Positions 1-9,165 of a stretch of DNA of 30,400 bases are shown here, piece by piece. The notes beneath the pieces are model-generated. The model was not told the DNA's origin. It did no database searches and saw only the letters and a list, made by a program, of their open reading frames with translations. Position 1 is the stretch's first letter; each line of letters opens with the position of its first letter. Source of the stretch: Fibrobacterota bacterium. Its GTDB lineage: Bacteria; Fibrobacterota; Chitinivibrionia; Chitinivibrionales; Chitinispirillaceae. The position numbers and the translations under genes are program-made. The stretch covers positions 1-30,400 of the forward strand of contig JAEYNR010000076.1 of NCBI GenBank assembly GCA_023412475.1, written 5' to 3'.

Positions 1-306
1 GAAACTTGCTTGCCTTACCCTTAAAAGATCCACTTTCAAAATCGTGCTCGTAAAAATAGTAAAACATTAAAGAGAATGCAACCTCTTTTTTACTCTTTTT
101 TTCCCTTTTGAGGACCGGGCAGAATTCCCACCTAACATGCCATCAGGTGAATGGATATTGTCGAAGTTTTAATGAGCAGCCCCGATCCCTTTTACCGAAT
201 CGAGGCTGATAATATAATTGGAATGGGAAGGAAAAAGCAAGGGGGAGAAAATATTAAAATGAATTAATGGCAAAACAGCATTTAATCAGAAACATTTGTC
301 GTTTGC

Positions 307-640
307 ATAAACCCATATATCGTCCCTGATGGGACGAGGATTATTCTTATGGGTATATAGCCTAGAAATATTTAATCCCTACGGGATCGGGAAAACAAAT
401 GTATTAAACATATTCGTTAACCTGAGGGACAGGATAATTATAGATGCATAATGATATTGAATATTTTAGTCCCTTTAGGGACGTGATATTTATAGGATAC
501 ACAACAAGCCAAAAAATCCTTGTCCCAAAGGGACAACATATTTTTTGATAAATAGTTCAGTTATATGACCAGATTTGCTGCCATCCGCGTAAACCCATAT
601 ATCGTTATTTAACCTATAAATATTTGATCCCTACGGGATC
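307..640. repeat. Cluster of short GTCCC/GGGAC palindromes in gene-free region
   Basis: The first 671 bases hold no credible gene. Positions 322-335, 375-387, 469-482, 522-534 and 626-640 each carry a small palindrome of the form (G/A)TCCCTnnGGGA(C/T). Several are preceded by a CCTATAAATAT-like box, or followed by its reverse complement, and two share an upstream AAACCCATATATCG segment (about 310-322 and 590-603). Another copy lies at 28475-28487. They look like small dispersed, REP-like intergenic repeats in both orientations and could also fold in RNA downstream of prfC. A separate imperfect hairpin (CAGCCCCGAT / ATCGAGGCTG) sits at 177-208. Positions 1-176 show nothing further. Confidence 0.7.
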
Positions 641-671
641 AGGGAAACAGGATTTTCTTCTTTTTTAATTG

Positions 672-2255
672 TCAACTATCCGGGTACTCAACCAACCTCA
701 CCTCTTTATTATTATCCAGGAAATAGTTAAGATGCCACTCCCCCGGAAAAAGAAGCACAAGGTTCTGGTTTTTGTCTCTGGCCGACTCCACTCCATTGGG
801 AAAATGACATTTGGGGCCAAGTTCACACCCTTTCTCCAGCCATCTCACCAGCTTCCAGTTAGTCATCTCGATTCTGGCATCTGTACCATATTCGTTTTTC
901 AGCCGAAACTGAACCAGATCAAACTGCAAAGGTCCCACTGCCGTCAGAAGCGGTGCACGTCTGGCATTATTGGTTACATCAAAGCTATGTACCAACCCCT
1001 CCTGAATAAGCTGATCGAGTCCTTTTTGAAATCTTTTGTAGTTTGATGGCGATGGATTATGGAGAAATGCAAAACATTCAGGAGGAAAACTGGGTATCTC
1101 ATCATAAATAATACCTGCATCCTCACTGAGAGTATCTCCGATGGAAAGCAAGTCCGCGCCAACCATTCCTATTACATCCCCCGGAAAAGCTTCATCAATA
1201 GAAACCCGCTCTCTCCCAAAGATCGCATTGGAGTTGGAGAGACGAAGTTTTTTGCCAGATTGCACATGTACAACCGGCATATCCCTGGTAAATTTACCAG
1301 AGACAATTCGTATGAATGCCATTCGATCACGATGCAAGGGATCGAGGTTTGCCTGAATTTTAAAAACAAATCCAGAAAATTTCTGGTTTTCAGGTTCTAT
1401 TTCTTTATCAACAGAAATGCGGGGAGCCGGTGGTGGTGCCAGTTCTATAAAACCATCAAGCAATAGCTGGATTCCAAAATTGTTAGCGGCACTGCCGAAA
1501 AAAACCGGTGTAGTTTTTCCCACCAGAACATCACCCAGATCGAATCTTGCTCCCGCTCCTTCTACCATGTCCATTTCTTCACAGATTCTGTCATAGGTAT
1601 TTTGGTCAAGAAGATTGCGAACATTCTGGTCTGCAATACCATGAGTGGCAACAGGAGCCCTGAAAGCTCCTCCGACAGTCCTCTCAAAAAGATGCACCAG
1701 ACCGGTCTTTCGCTCCCATACACCTTTAAAATCGATCCCAGATCCTAAAGGCCAGTTCATCGGATAAGCAGATATTTCTAGAACCTGTTCTATCTCATCA
1801 AGAATTGCCAGAGTATCCAGAGCCGGACGGTCAAGCTTATTAACAAAGGTTAATACTGGAATGTTTCTTCTTCTGCACACTTCAAAAAGTTTACGGGTCT
1901 GCTGTTCGATACCTTTACCGCCATCTATCACCATAACCACCGAATCCACAGCAGTAAGTACCCGATAGGTATCTTCTGAGAAATCGTTATGGCCGGGAGT
2001 ATCCAGAAGATTAATCCTATAACCGTTGTAGTCGAAATTAAGAACAGTAGAGCTGACCGATATACCTCTTTTACGCTCAATTTCGAGCCAGTCAGAAACA
2101 GTTTTTCGTTCCTTTTTTCTGGCAGTGACCGAGCCTGCAAGCTGCACAGCTCCCCCGTATAAAAGCAGCTTTTCAGTCAGAGTCGTTTTTCCGGCATCCG
2201 GATGAGAGACTATGGCAAATGTTCTTCTCCGGCATATCTCCTGATTGAAATTCAT
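672..2255 (-). CDS. prfC: Peptide chain release factor 3 (RF3)
   Basis: RF3 is a cytoplasmic translational GTPase that removes RF1 and RF2 from the ribosome after peptide release. The 527-residue protein has the usual RF3 length. Its N-terminal GTPase domain shows G1 SHPDAGKT (residues 17-24), G3 DTPGHN (85-90) and G4 NKLD (139-142). An EF-Tu-like domain II and the C-terminal RF3 region follow, including the family-typical stretch around FDLVQFRL. The ATG at 2255 is preceded by AAGGAGTATTCAAA, a good ribosome binding site. It is transcribed alone; the downstream neighbour is the palindrome-rich region 1-671. No truncation is seen. Its GTPase relatives (EF-G, TetM, LepA) differ in length and domain order, so the assignment is firm. 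Confidence 0.96.
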   Translation of the reverse strand: MNFNQEICRRRTFAIVSHPDAGKTTLTEKLLLYGGAVQLAGSVTARKKERKTVSDWLEIERKRGISVSSTVLNFDYNGYRINLLDTPGHNDFSEDTYRVLTAVDSVVMVIDGGKGIEQQTRKLFEVCRRRNIPVLTFVNKLDRPALDTLAILDEIEQVLEISAYPMNWPLGSGIDFKGVWERKTGLVHLFERTVGGAFRAPVATHGIADQNVRNLLDQNTYDRICEEMDMVEGAGARFDLGDVLVGKTTPVFFGSAANNFGIQLLLDGFIELAPPPAPRISVDKEIEPENQKFSGFVFKIQANLDPLHRDRMAFIRIVSGKFTRDMPVVHVQSGKKLRLSNSNAIFGRERVSIDEAFPGDVIGMVGADLLSIGDTLSEDAGIIYDEIPSFPPECFAFLHNPSPSNYKRFQKGLDQLIQEGLVHSFDVTNNARRAPLLTAVGPLQFDLVQFRLKNEYGTDARIEMTNWKLVRWLEKGCELGPKCHFPNGVESARDKNQNLVLLFPGEWHLNYFLDNNKEVRLVEYPDS

Positions 2256-2515
2256 TTTGAATACTCCTTAAAGCAAATCCCGAATACAAGATTAAAAACG
2301 GTTAATGATTGAATGATAAGTTCCAGCTAAACCTTATTTATTTGAAACAGGGGTTAGGAATGCGCGGTATTAATAACAGAGAGAAAATGATGAAAAATCA
2401 AACATCTCAATAAAGATTAATTAATACGAAAAATGCTAAGTCCGTGTATCCTGAAAATTTACTACGGTTTATCAGTTTTTTTATTCTAAAGCTGTTGCAC
2501 ACTGGTAACTGCATC

Positions 2516-2551
2516 AAAAAAAACCGGACACATTTCTGTGTCCGGCCATTT
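2516..2551 (-). terminator. Rho-independent terminator of the secreted binding-protein gene
   Basis: Read on the minus strand, an 8-bp perfect stem CCGGACAC/GTGTCCGG (2524-2531 with 2538-2545) is followed directly by a run of eight T. It lies about 30 bases past the stop of the 2582-4363 gene. The rest of 2256-2581, which must also hold the prfC promoter, shows no further feature I can support. Confidence 0.9.
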
Positions 2552-2581
2552 TCAAATTGCTAAATCTGTAAAAAAATTATT

Positions 2582-4363
2582 TTACTTTAATACATTCAAA
2601 GATTTCTGCATGGAGACTGCTTTTCCATTAACATCTACTCCACTGAGCTTAACTATATAAACTCCGGAAGCCACAGTATTAGCAGAGATTGAATTGGATA
2701 CCCGACTTGTTTTGGCAATCGAGCTGCTCTGGATCATACATCCTTTAGCATCGAAAAGGCTTATTTTGCCTTCGGCAATGGCAGCTTTTGCAGTCCAATT
2801 AATATTGATCTTGCCGTTTCTGTAAGAAGCAGCAAATGCATTAGCATCTACTTTATTCACCTTTGGTAATATTGATATTTTGCCATCAAGATCCTTAATG
2901 GCTTTGCCAAAGTAGACATTATCTACAGCAAGGAACCCTTCTGTGCCCATATCACCCTGTACTTTGAACTGAATCTTTGCCAGCTTGGATTTATCAAGGG
3001 GAATATCATTATAAACATCCCAGTCTTCGTGAGTAACCAATTGAGAAAATTTTACTTTAGCAGCTTCCCATTTTTCATTGGTATTTGGAAGATCTAGATA
3101 CCAGACTACTCCAGAGCCACGCATATCTTTTCTGTCGGGATTATCATCATCAGGTACATCATTAATATCGCTGATTTCCAATGTAGCTTTTTTGATTCCT
3201 GCTCCCGCAGTCATATAATGAAAATAGATATAATCCTGATCTGATGCGTCCCAGTATCTGCAAGTTGCAGAATCGTAAACATTAATACCAATTCCCACAA
3301 ATGGTTTAATCTTTACACCGTCTTCTTCCCGAGTAATCACATCACCCAGCTTGAAATTAAGAAATGGAGCAGTTCCTTTTTCGTCGGATCCAGTTCCTTC
3401 TTCAAATTCAAGATTTAAACGGTTAGTTTTTTCACTTTTTGTTGCACCCTCATAAACTTCAGAATTTCCACCAATTTCACCATCATCATAAGCATACCAA
3501 TATGTTTTTAAAACGGGCTGCTGGTTTTTCGGTTTTTTCTCGAATGTTCCAAAAGCGTACGCGGAGGAAGTATCATCCATTTCAGCGAATCCAGGTAACA
3601 TTGATTTCAGAGGCGGGACTTCGCCTATGATATAAATATCATCAAGATCCAATACACCCCCGGTTATTGCATCGTTTTTCTCTCCATGTACCTGCCAGGC
3701 AAGCTGAACAATGTCTGCGAGATCAAGCTCCATCTCATCAGCTGCTGATGTCCATCCAGGTTGTTCCAACTCTTCGAATAAAACTTCAAATTCATCCCAT
3801 TCGTCAGTAGCTGTCAAATCTGTTCCATGATAGTCAAAGGTTTTTCTTTCAAGAATAGTTTTGGTTTCTACCTGAAAGGTTACAGTAAGTGGCTCACCAC
3901 GCGACCTCATTTTAAATCTGATACCAGTTGCTTTAGACAGATCAATCGGGTCTGTTTTTGATGAAAGCCCGGCGCCTATGCCCACAAAAGGCGCTGCATC
4001 TCCATATGAAGCTTCCCAAATTTCCCCATACTCAAAAGGCATGGTGGCGAATGTATTATCATCTTCAGTTTCTACTGTAAAGGTATAATCCTGCATTATG
4101 TGCTTGTCGCCGTTATCCAGGGTTATTTCTTTATCTTTGGAGTCCACTAATATTTTTGAAGGTGTAGAAGTAGGGTCCGCAGTAGGACGGTCATCCTCTT
4201 TTGTACCAGCAAAGTCATCGTAATAGTACCAGTATTGTTCCAGTTCGTTTTCATTAGTTCCATCTTCGTGGTTATCCAATAAGAAATCAGCCGCAAAAAG
4301 CGACGCAGCCGCGGTAACCGTAGTTAACCCAAACAAAGCTTTTTTAAATTTAAAGCGTCCCAT
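2582..4363 (-). CDS. Secreted two-module carbohydrate-binding protein with C-terminal sorting domain
   Basis: The 593-residue protein begins with a signal peptide (MGRFKFKKALFGL, cleavage likely after ASLFA near residue 24). Two related beta-rich modules follow, roughly residues 40-250 and 275-490. Both start with a YWYxYDD motif, and both contain the PFVGIG motif and a closing DLDDIYI/AVDNVYF segment, as in CBM11/CIA30-like jelly-roll domains. The last ~90 residues (ending in GVYIVKLSG..MQKSLNVLK) resemble a type IX secretion C-terminal sorting domain. No glycosidase catalytic signature is visible, so a scaffold or substrate-binding role at the cell surface is inferred. The start is supported by GAGGGG upstream. 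It is divergent from the GH5 cellulase, with which it shares a 300-bp promoter region. Confidence 0.75.
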   Translation of the reverse strand: MGRFKFKKALFGLTTVTAAASLFAADFLLDNHEDGTNENELEQYWYYYDDFAGTKEDDRPTADPTSTPSKILVDSKDKEITLDNGDKHIMQDYTFTVETEDDNTFATMPFEYGEIWEASYGDAAPFVGIGAGLSSKTDPIDLSKATGIRFKMRSRGEPLTVTFQVETKTILERKTFDYHGTDLTATDEWDEFEVLFEELEQPGWTSAADEMELDLADIVQLAWQVHGEKNDAITGGVLDLDDIYIIGEVPPLKSMLPGFAEMDDTSSAYAFGTFEKKPKNQQPVLKTYWYAYDDGEIGGNSEVYEGATKSEKTNRLNLEFEEGTGSDEKGTAPFLNFKLGDVITREEDGVKIKPFVGIGINVYDSATCRYWDASDQDYIYFHYMTAGAGIKKATLEISDINDVPDDDNPDRKDMRGSGVVWYLDLPNTNEKWEAAKVKFSQLVTHEDWDVYNDIPLDKSKLAKIQFKVQGDMGTEGFLAVDNVYFGKAIKDLDGKISILPKVNKVDANAFAASYRNGKININWTAKAAIAEGKISLFDAKGCMIQSSSIAKTSRVSNSISANTVASGVYIVKLSGVDVNGKAVSMQKSLNVLK

Positions 4364-4415
4364 AAAACCCCTCGTTTTAAGTTAAGAACATTAAGATTTA
4401 TTGATTTTCTTATTT

Positions 4416-4421
4416 AGTATA
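4416..4421 (-). promoter_or_regulatory. Possible -10 box for the 2582-4363 gene
   Basis: On the minus strand the hexamer TATACT lies about 52 bases before the start codon. No clear -35 partner is seen at 16-18 bases, so this is only a candidate. Confidence 0.3.
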
Positions 4422-4572
4422 CACTTTTCAGAGAGTGGTTCATTTTGATATTGTAAAGTTGCGTGTGCATTTTGAACCCTGATAGTGTTGTAATAATTCT
4501 GGTATAATATAGTTGCTCATGTTAATGCTGTCAAACATTTTATTTTGAGTAATTTTTATGTATTAATGAACC

Positions 4573-4600
4573 TTGTACACTGTTCAGGTAACTATATAAT
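4573..4600 (+). promoter_or_regulatory. Sigma-70-like promoter of the GH5-GH9 cellulase genes
   Basis: TTGTAC (4573-4578) and a perfect TATAAT (4595-4600) are separated by 16 bases, about 65 bases before the GH5 start codon. The region 4364-4665 otherwise contains only this promoter and the weaker divergent -10 box. Confidence 0.6.
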
Positions 4601-4665
4601 TTGAAAATACGCTTTAAAAAAGAGACAATAATTCGGTATCAATCGTTTTTTTAGGGGGATTTTTG

Positions 4666-6462
4666 ATGATTCGCAAATCATGTTTCAAATTATTAACAGG
4701 ACTAATGATCGCAGGTTTTCTTTTCTCTGCATACGGGCAAACGCCTGTCCAAAGACACGGAAAACTATCAACCAGCGGCCCTTATCTTCTTAACGAACAC
4801 GGCCAGATAGTACAATTGAGAGGAATGAGTTTTTTCTGGAGCAGATCGGACTGGGGCGGAACTCAGTTCTATACTAAAGACTGGGTCAAATTTTTAAAAG
4901 ATGATTGGAAATGCACTGTTTTAAGAGTAGCTTACGACAGAAACGAAGGCAACAATAACGGCTGGAACGAAGTAAAAACTGTAATTGATGCTTGTATAGA
5001 AGAGGGTATTTACGTAATAATTGACTGGCACTCTCACACAGCGCACAACCAGCAGTCTGCAGCAGTAGAATTCTTCTCTCAACAAGCCAGGCTATATAAA
5101 AACACCCCTAATGTTATTTTTGAACCATATAATGAGCCTATAGTAGCCGGAAGTGCCGAACAAAATGATGGAAGTATTGAAAATGCGAAAAAAACCTGGG
5201 CCGCCATAAAGCCCTACCTTAAAGCGGTAACCAAAGCCATACGCAACGAAGGTGCAGACAACCTGGTGATCTTAGGAACTCCTTATTATGCTCAGCACGT
5301 AGGAGTTGCAGCAAACGATCCGGTTGTGGCTGATGATGGAAAGCCCTTTAAAAATGTGGCTTACGCATTTCATTTTTATGCTGCCAGCCATGGTCCCAAT
5401 GCCTATTACGTAAAACAAGGCGATGGAACTGGTGGTTATGAGCCAACCTATTTGTCACCAGCATTAGGAAAAGTACCTATCTTTATCTCAGAATGGGGTA
5501 CTTCGCACAGTGATGGCGGCCAGGATGGACATAATCATATAGATGGAGAAAACACTGATTGGTGGTTTAATCGTTACATTAATGGCGAATACCATATAAG
5601 CCATTGCAACTGGTCAGTTTCTGATTTCCAGACATCAAGTGCATTTTCAGGTGGCAGAAACCCCAGTGCTTCTGGTGCACTGGCTAAAAAGTGGATCTCA
5701 ACACCGAGTGTCGATTCCTGGGACAGGCCTGATGTAGCTGGTAAAGATGGCACCAGCAAAGATACGGTAATTTCCATGCCGGGGACTCATTCGGCAGCCT
5801 GGTTTAACAAATACTACGGTGCCGGTGTCGATAGTATCACAGTGCCCTTTGGAAGGACTACAAGAGATACGGATGACCCCCGCGAAACGAAAAACATGGC
5901 GCTGGCAATTTCTAAAATGGGTGAAATAAACTGGGCTGACTACAACATAAACTCAAAACAGGAAACCAAGTTTATTCATTTACGTTATCGCGCAGAAAAT
6001 GGATCAGGAGAGATAGATATTTCCATAGGTTCTACATCTGTTGGCAAAATCGAGATCGCGAAAAGTTCCTCCTGGACTACCCTGGTAAAAGAGTTAAATG
6101 TTCCTTCAGGCACTCAGACATTGAAGTTTAATTTTTCTAATACCAGCGGATCGTATTGGATTGAATGGTTTGAGCTAACTAACGAGCAAACCGTGGCCAT
6201 CTCTTTTCCAGCGACTACGGCAAATGAAGCTAAGATTGATTTTTCCGTTTTAAAAAATGGTTTTAACGCACAATTACCCCAGTCGCATGGATTTTCATCA
6301 TACTCCATTGTGGCTCCTGATGGCAGAATCATTAAAGGCAGATTCTTAAACCAGAACATCACCAGGATAACGTTAGAAAATATGGCCAATGGTGTATTCT
6401 TCCTTAAATTGAATCGGATAAACGGTTCAGGGTTAACTAAAACGTTCATAATTAATCACTAA
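4666..6462 (+). CDS. Secreted GH5 endoglucanase with binding module and sorting domain
   Basis: A retaining endo-beta-1,4-glucanase that should cut internal bonds of cellulose outside the cell. ATG 4666 is chosen over TTG 4663 because AGGGGGAT lies about 6 bases upstream. The 598-residue protein has a signal peptide ending near residue 24 (FLFSAYG). A GH5 (probably GH5_2-like) TIM barrel spans about 26-350, with acid/base Glu157 in EPYNEP and nucleophile Glu276 in FISEWG. A beta-sandwich module with a CBM6-like look (about 370-505, ending SYWIEWFEL) comes next, then an ~80-residue type-IX-like sorting domain (NGVFFLKL..TFIINH). GH9 follows 74 bases downstream with no terminator seen between, so they may be cotranscribed. 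The catalytic domain is duplicated at 9166-10167. Confidence 0.92.
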   Translation: MIRKSCFKLLTGLMIAGFLFSAYGQTPVQRHGKLSTSGPYLLNEHGQIVQLRGMSFFWSRSDWGGTQFYTKDWVKFLKDDWKCTVLRVAYDRNEGNNNGWNEVKTVIDACIEEGIYVIIDWHSHTAHNQQSAAVEFFSQQARLYKNTPNVIFEPYNEPIVAGSAEQNDGSIENAKKTWAAIKPYLKAVTKAIRNEGADNLVILGTPYYAQHVGVAANDPVVADDGKPFKNVAYAFHFYAASHGPNAYYVKQGDGTGGYEPTYLSPALGKVPIFISEWGTSHSDGGQDGHNHIDGENTDWWFNRYINGEYHISHCNWSVSDFQTSSAFSGGRNPSASGALAKKWISTPSVDSWDRPDVAGKDGTSKDTVISMPGTHSAAWFNKYYGAGVDSITVPFGRTTRDTDDPRETKNMALAISKMGEINWADYNINSKQETKFIHLRYRAENGSGEIDISIGSTSVGKIEIAKSSSWTTLVKELNVPSGTQTLKFNFSNTSGSYWIEWFELTNEQTVAISFPATTANEAKIDFSVLKNGFNAQLPQSHGFSSYSIVAPDGRIIKGRFLNQNITRITLENMANGVFFLKLNRINGSGLTKTFIINH

Positions 6463-6536
6463 AAAAAATAATTTTTAATTCATAAATCAAAAATATGTAA
6501 TCTAAAAACCTGATATCTTAAACTGGGGTTCATAAT

Positions 6537-9017
6537 ATGAAAAAAGTACTACTCATTCTCTTAACGTTATCACTTACTGTGCCGGTATTTGCACAAACCA
6601 GAAACTACCGTCAACTGCATGATATGCTGATCAAGTTTTATGGCTACCAGCGCGCCGGATTGAAAAGCGGTTCAGCAAACAATCTAAATTCTGGATTCAC
6701 TAATGCATCTCATGGCGGAGACAATTACAACGGTAATGCACTGGATGGAGGATGGTATGATGCTGGTGATTATATCAAATTTGGAATGCCTTTAGGATAT
6801 GCTGTTTACTGCCTTCTTAAGGGGTATGATGTTTTCCCCAGCGCATACACTGACAACCACTCCTGGGATTACAAAAGCAAAGATGGCATTCCCGACATCC
6901 TTAATGAAGTTAAGTTTGCAACCGATTACATCAATAAAGCAGTGATAAGCAAAGATCAGGTTGTTCTGGATGTAGGAAAAGCGGATGAAGAGCACAGGAC
7001 CTGGGGAGTAGTTAATGCGGGAGGAAGGTCAGGTGATAAAATCGTTCTCTGTTCAGGTGCTGACATACCTCTTACCTATGCAGCCTGCCTGGCCCTGATG
7101 TCAACTCTATATCGTGAATTTGATTCCGATTATGCGGACCTTTGTCTGGATAAAGCAAAATTGGCATTTGAATTTGGTAAAAAGAAAGTTGATTCAAAGA
7201 ATTACTACTGTACTCCACAAAAAAAAGATGGCTCACCACTATACGACTATGAAGATGGTAAAGGAATAATCGAAGATCGCATGGCAGCAGCAGGAGTAGA
7301 ACTTTACCGGGCCACTAATGATGGCGACCCCATCTACAAAGAATATGCCCGTAAAAGTATTAAAGAGTTTTACAACTGTATGGGTTATCCGTTTATTGGT
7401 CCATTGGCCTCTTTCGAAATTTGGAGACAGGGCCTCTCTGATGCCGCTTCACTTATGGCTAACACTGGTTTCATGGAAGGCAAGGTGAAAACAAGTGGAG
7501 TATTTGCCGATATTTACCAAAATAGTGGCTGGGGAACGGCACGTGAGGCCGGTTCTGCTGCTTTTGAGTTTGCTTTGGCCTATGTTACCACCACAAGTGC
7601 CACAATGCGGGAAAAATATCTAAAAAGAGTAACGGATCATGTAGACTGGGTTGCAGGTTACAAGGGAGCCAGATCCTATGTTGTAGGTTTCAACGGATCC
7701 CCTGCTACTCAACTCCATTACCGTTCGCCAGGTACTCCACAGGGAGCACTGGTCAGCGGACCCAATGGGGATGGTAACTGGACAAATGATGGGTCTGCAG
7801 AATTCTGTGAAGTGGCAGTCGATTACAATGCAGGTATAACCGGGGCAGTAGCATTTTTATTGGCATTAGACAATCCTGGAGATGCAGTTAAAGTTTCTAC
7901 CCCTTTCTCTGCAAATCCAAAGACAGGCTTGGATTTTAATGAGACCACAGTTGCTCTGAAAGCTGCATTTTCTGAATCAGTAAAATGGACAGTAAAAATC
8001 ATCGGAGCTTTCGGGACAAAAACGTTTTCTAAAACCAGTAACAGTATCGATGAAAAATGGGATGGAAGCGCGGATGAAGGGATGTTTCTCAGTGGTGAAA
8101 CTGTAACTATTTCTGTCAGCGTAGATAAAGATGTAGCTGTTTATGATTTGGCAAATCTATCCGGTACTTCAGTTTATATAAGCCAGAACAAGGCACCATC
8201 AGCAAAAAGCGGCGACACAAGTATAGATAATTTTGATGATAGAGATACAGCTAACGAAGTAAATGGAAACTGGATTCCGTTTGGTACTGAAACCATTTAC
8301 GCAAATAAAACGAAACTGCGTTTTGATGGAGATTCCGATGCTCTGACAATCGCTATGAATGTCAAAACCAACGAACCCGATAGTTATGGCGGAGTTAAAG
8401 CTACTTTTAATGATGAAGGCACTCCGGTTTCCATTGGTTCGGCAAAATCGATACTCTTTGATTTACGGGCAAACAAAGAGTCTTTTATCTATGCCGAGCT
8501 TGAACAGTCTGATATCACCGATAATGCCTATCACAGCGTTAGAATTCCTGTCATGAAAAATTTCAGCACTTATCGATTGAATATCTCTGATTTCAAACAA
8601 CCAGACTGGAAAGAGTCGGAAGTGCCGCTCAATCTGAATAAAATTTCCGCTCTGCGTTTCACTGCCTATGATTCTACCGGGATGATTTCCTTCTATTTGG
8701 ATAATGTTTACATCGAAGATCTTGATATCGGACAAAGTTCAATAGTAAAGACTTCTCCAAACGGGTTAGTAGCCTCTCTGAAACCGGTGTTCTCAAATGG
8801 TACTTTAGTATATAAGAACCTGCAGCAGTATAATGGCTTTTTGAAACTCTCAATTTTCAATGTAGCCGGGAAAGTTGTAATGCAGCACCAGCTTAGTGCC
8901 ACCGGAGGGAACAAATCAGTTTCTTTATCAGGACTTCCATCGGGAATGTATACTCTGATCCATTCGCATAACGGCAAAACTGTTGGAGAGCGAATCAAAC
9001 TTACGCACATTCAATAA
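6537..9017 (+). CDS. Secreted GH9 cellulase with C-terminal binding and sorting modules
   Basis: An inverting GH9 endoglucanase/cellobiohydrolase acting on extracellular cellulose. The 826-residue protein has a signal peptide MKKVLLILLTLSLTVPVFAQ. Its (alpha/alpha)6 catalytic domain spans about 22-445. The GGWYDAGD motif holds the catalytic-base Asp pair (75 and 78), the LHYRSPGTP motif the conserved His393, and EVAVDYNAG the proton donor Glu424. Next comes a short FlgD-like Ig segment (about 465-535), then a jelly-roll binding module starting IDNFDDRD (about 560-735) similar to those in the 2582-4363 protein, then a sorting domain (SGMYTLIHSHNGK..IKL). The start has TGGGG upstream. A strong terminator follows the stop. 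Confidence 0.93.
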   Translation: MKKVLLILLTLSLTVPVFAQTRNYRQLHDMLIKFYGYQRAGLKSGSANNLNSGFTNASHGGDNYNGNALDGGWYDAGDYIKFGMPLGYAVYCLLKGYDVFPSAYTDNHSWDYKSKDGIPDILNEVKFATDYINKAVISKDQVVLDVGKADEEHRTWGVVNAGGRSGDKIVLCSGADIPLTYAACLALMSTLYREFDSDYADLCLDKAKLAFEFGKKKVDSKNYYCTPQKKDGSPLYDYEDGKGIIEDRMAAAGVELYRATNDGDPIYKEYARKSIKEFYNCMGYPFIGPLASFEIWRQGLSDAASLMANTGFMEGKVKTSGVFADIYQNSGWGTAREAGSAAFEFALAYVTTTSATMREKYLKRVTDHVDWVAGYKGARSYVVGFNGSPATQLHYRSPGTPQGALVSGPNGDGNWTNDGSAEFCEVAVDYNAGITGAVAFLLALDNPGDAVKVSTPFSANPKTGLDFNETTVALKAAFSESVKWTVKIIGAFGTKTFSKTSNSIDEKWDGSADEGMFLSGETVTISVSVDKDVAVYDLANLSGTSVYISQNKAPSAKSGDTSIDNFDDRDTANEVNGNWIPFGTETIYANKTKLRFDGDSDALTIAMNVKTNEPDSYGGVKATFNDEGTPVSIGSAKSILFDLRANKESFIYAELEQSDITDNAYHSVRIPVMKNFSTYRLNISDFKQPDWKESEVPLNLNKISALRFTAYDSTGMISFYLDNVYIEDLDIGQSSIVKTSPNGLVASLKPVFSNGTLVYKNLQQYNGFLKLSIFNVAGKVVMQHQLSATGGNKSVSLSGLPSGMYTLIHSHNGKTVGERIKLTHIQ

Positions 9018-9042
9018 ATCATTTCTCCATTATTACTTTTTT

Positions 9043-9075
9043 AAAAAAAACCTGCTATTAGCAGGTTTTTTTTAT
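9043..9075 (+). terminator. Rho-independent terminator after the GH9 gene
   Basis: Inverted repeat AACCTGCTA/TAGCAGGTT with extended A and T tracts on either side, about 25 bases after the GH9 stop. The symmetrical A/T tracts could let it work in both directions. It separates the GH5-GH9 pair from the second GH5 gene. Confidence 0.88.
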
Positions 9076-9165
9076 TATTATGCATACTTTGCTGCGAATA
9101 TCGAATATCGAAGCAAGTTAGATCTGAACTTAATGAACCTTAAACCTTTTTGAGTTCAATACAAT

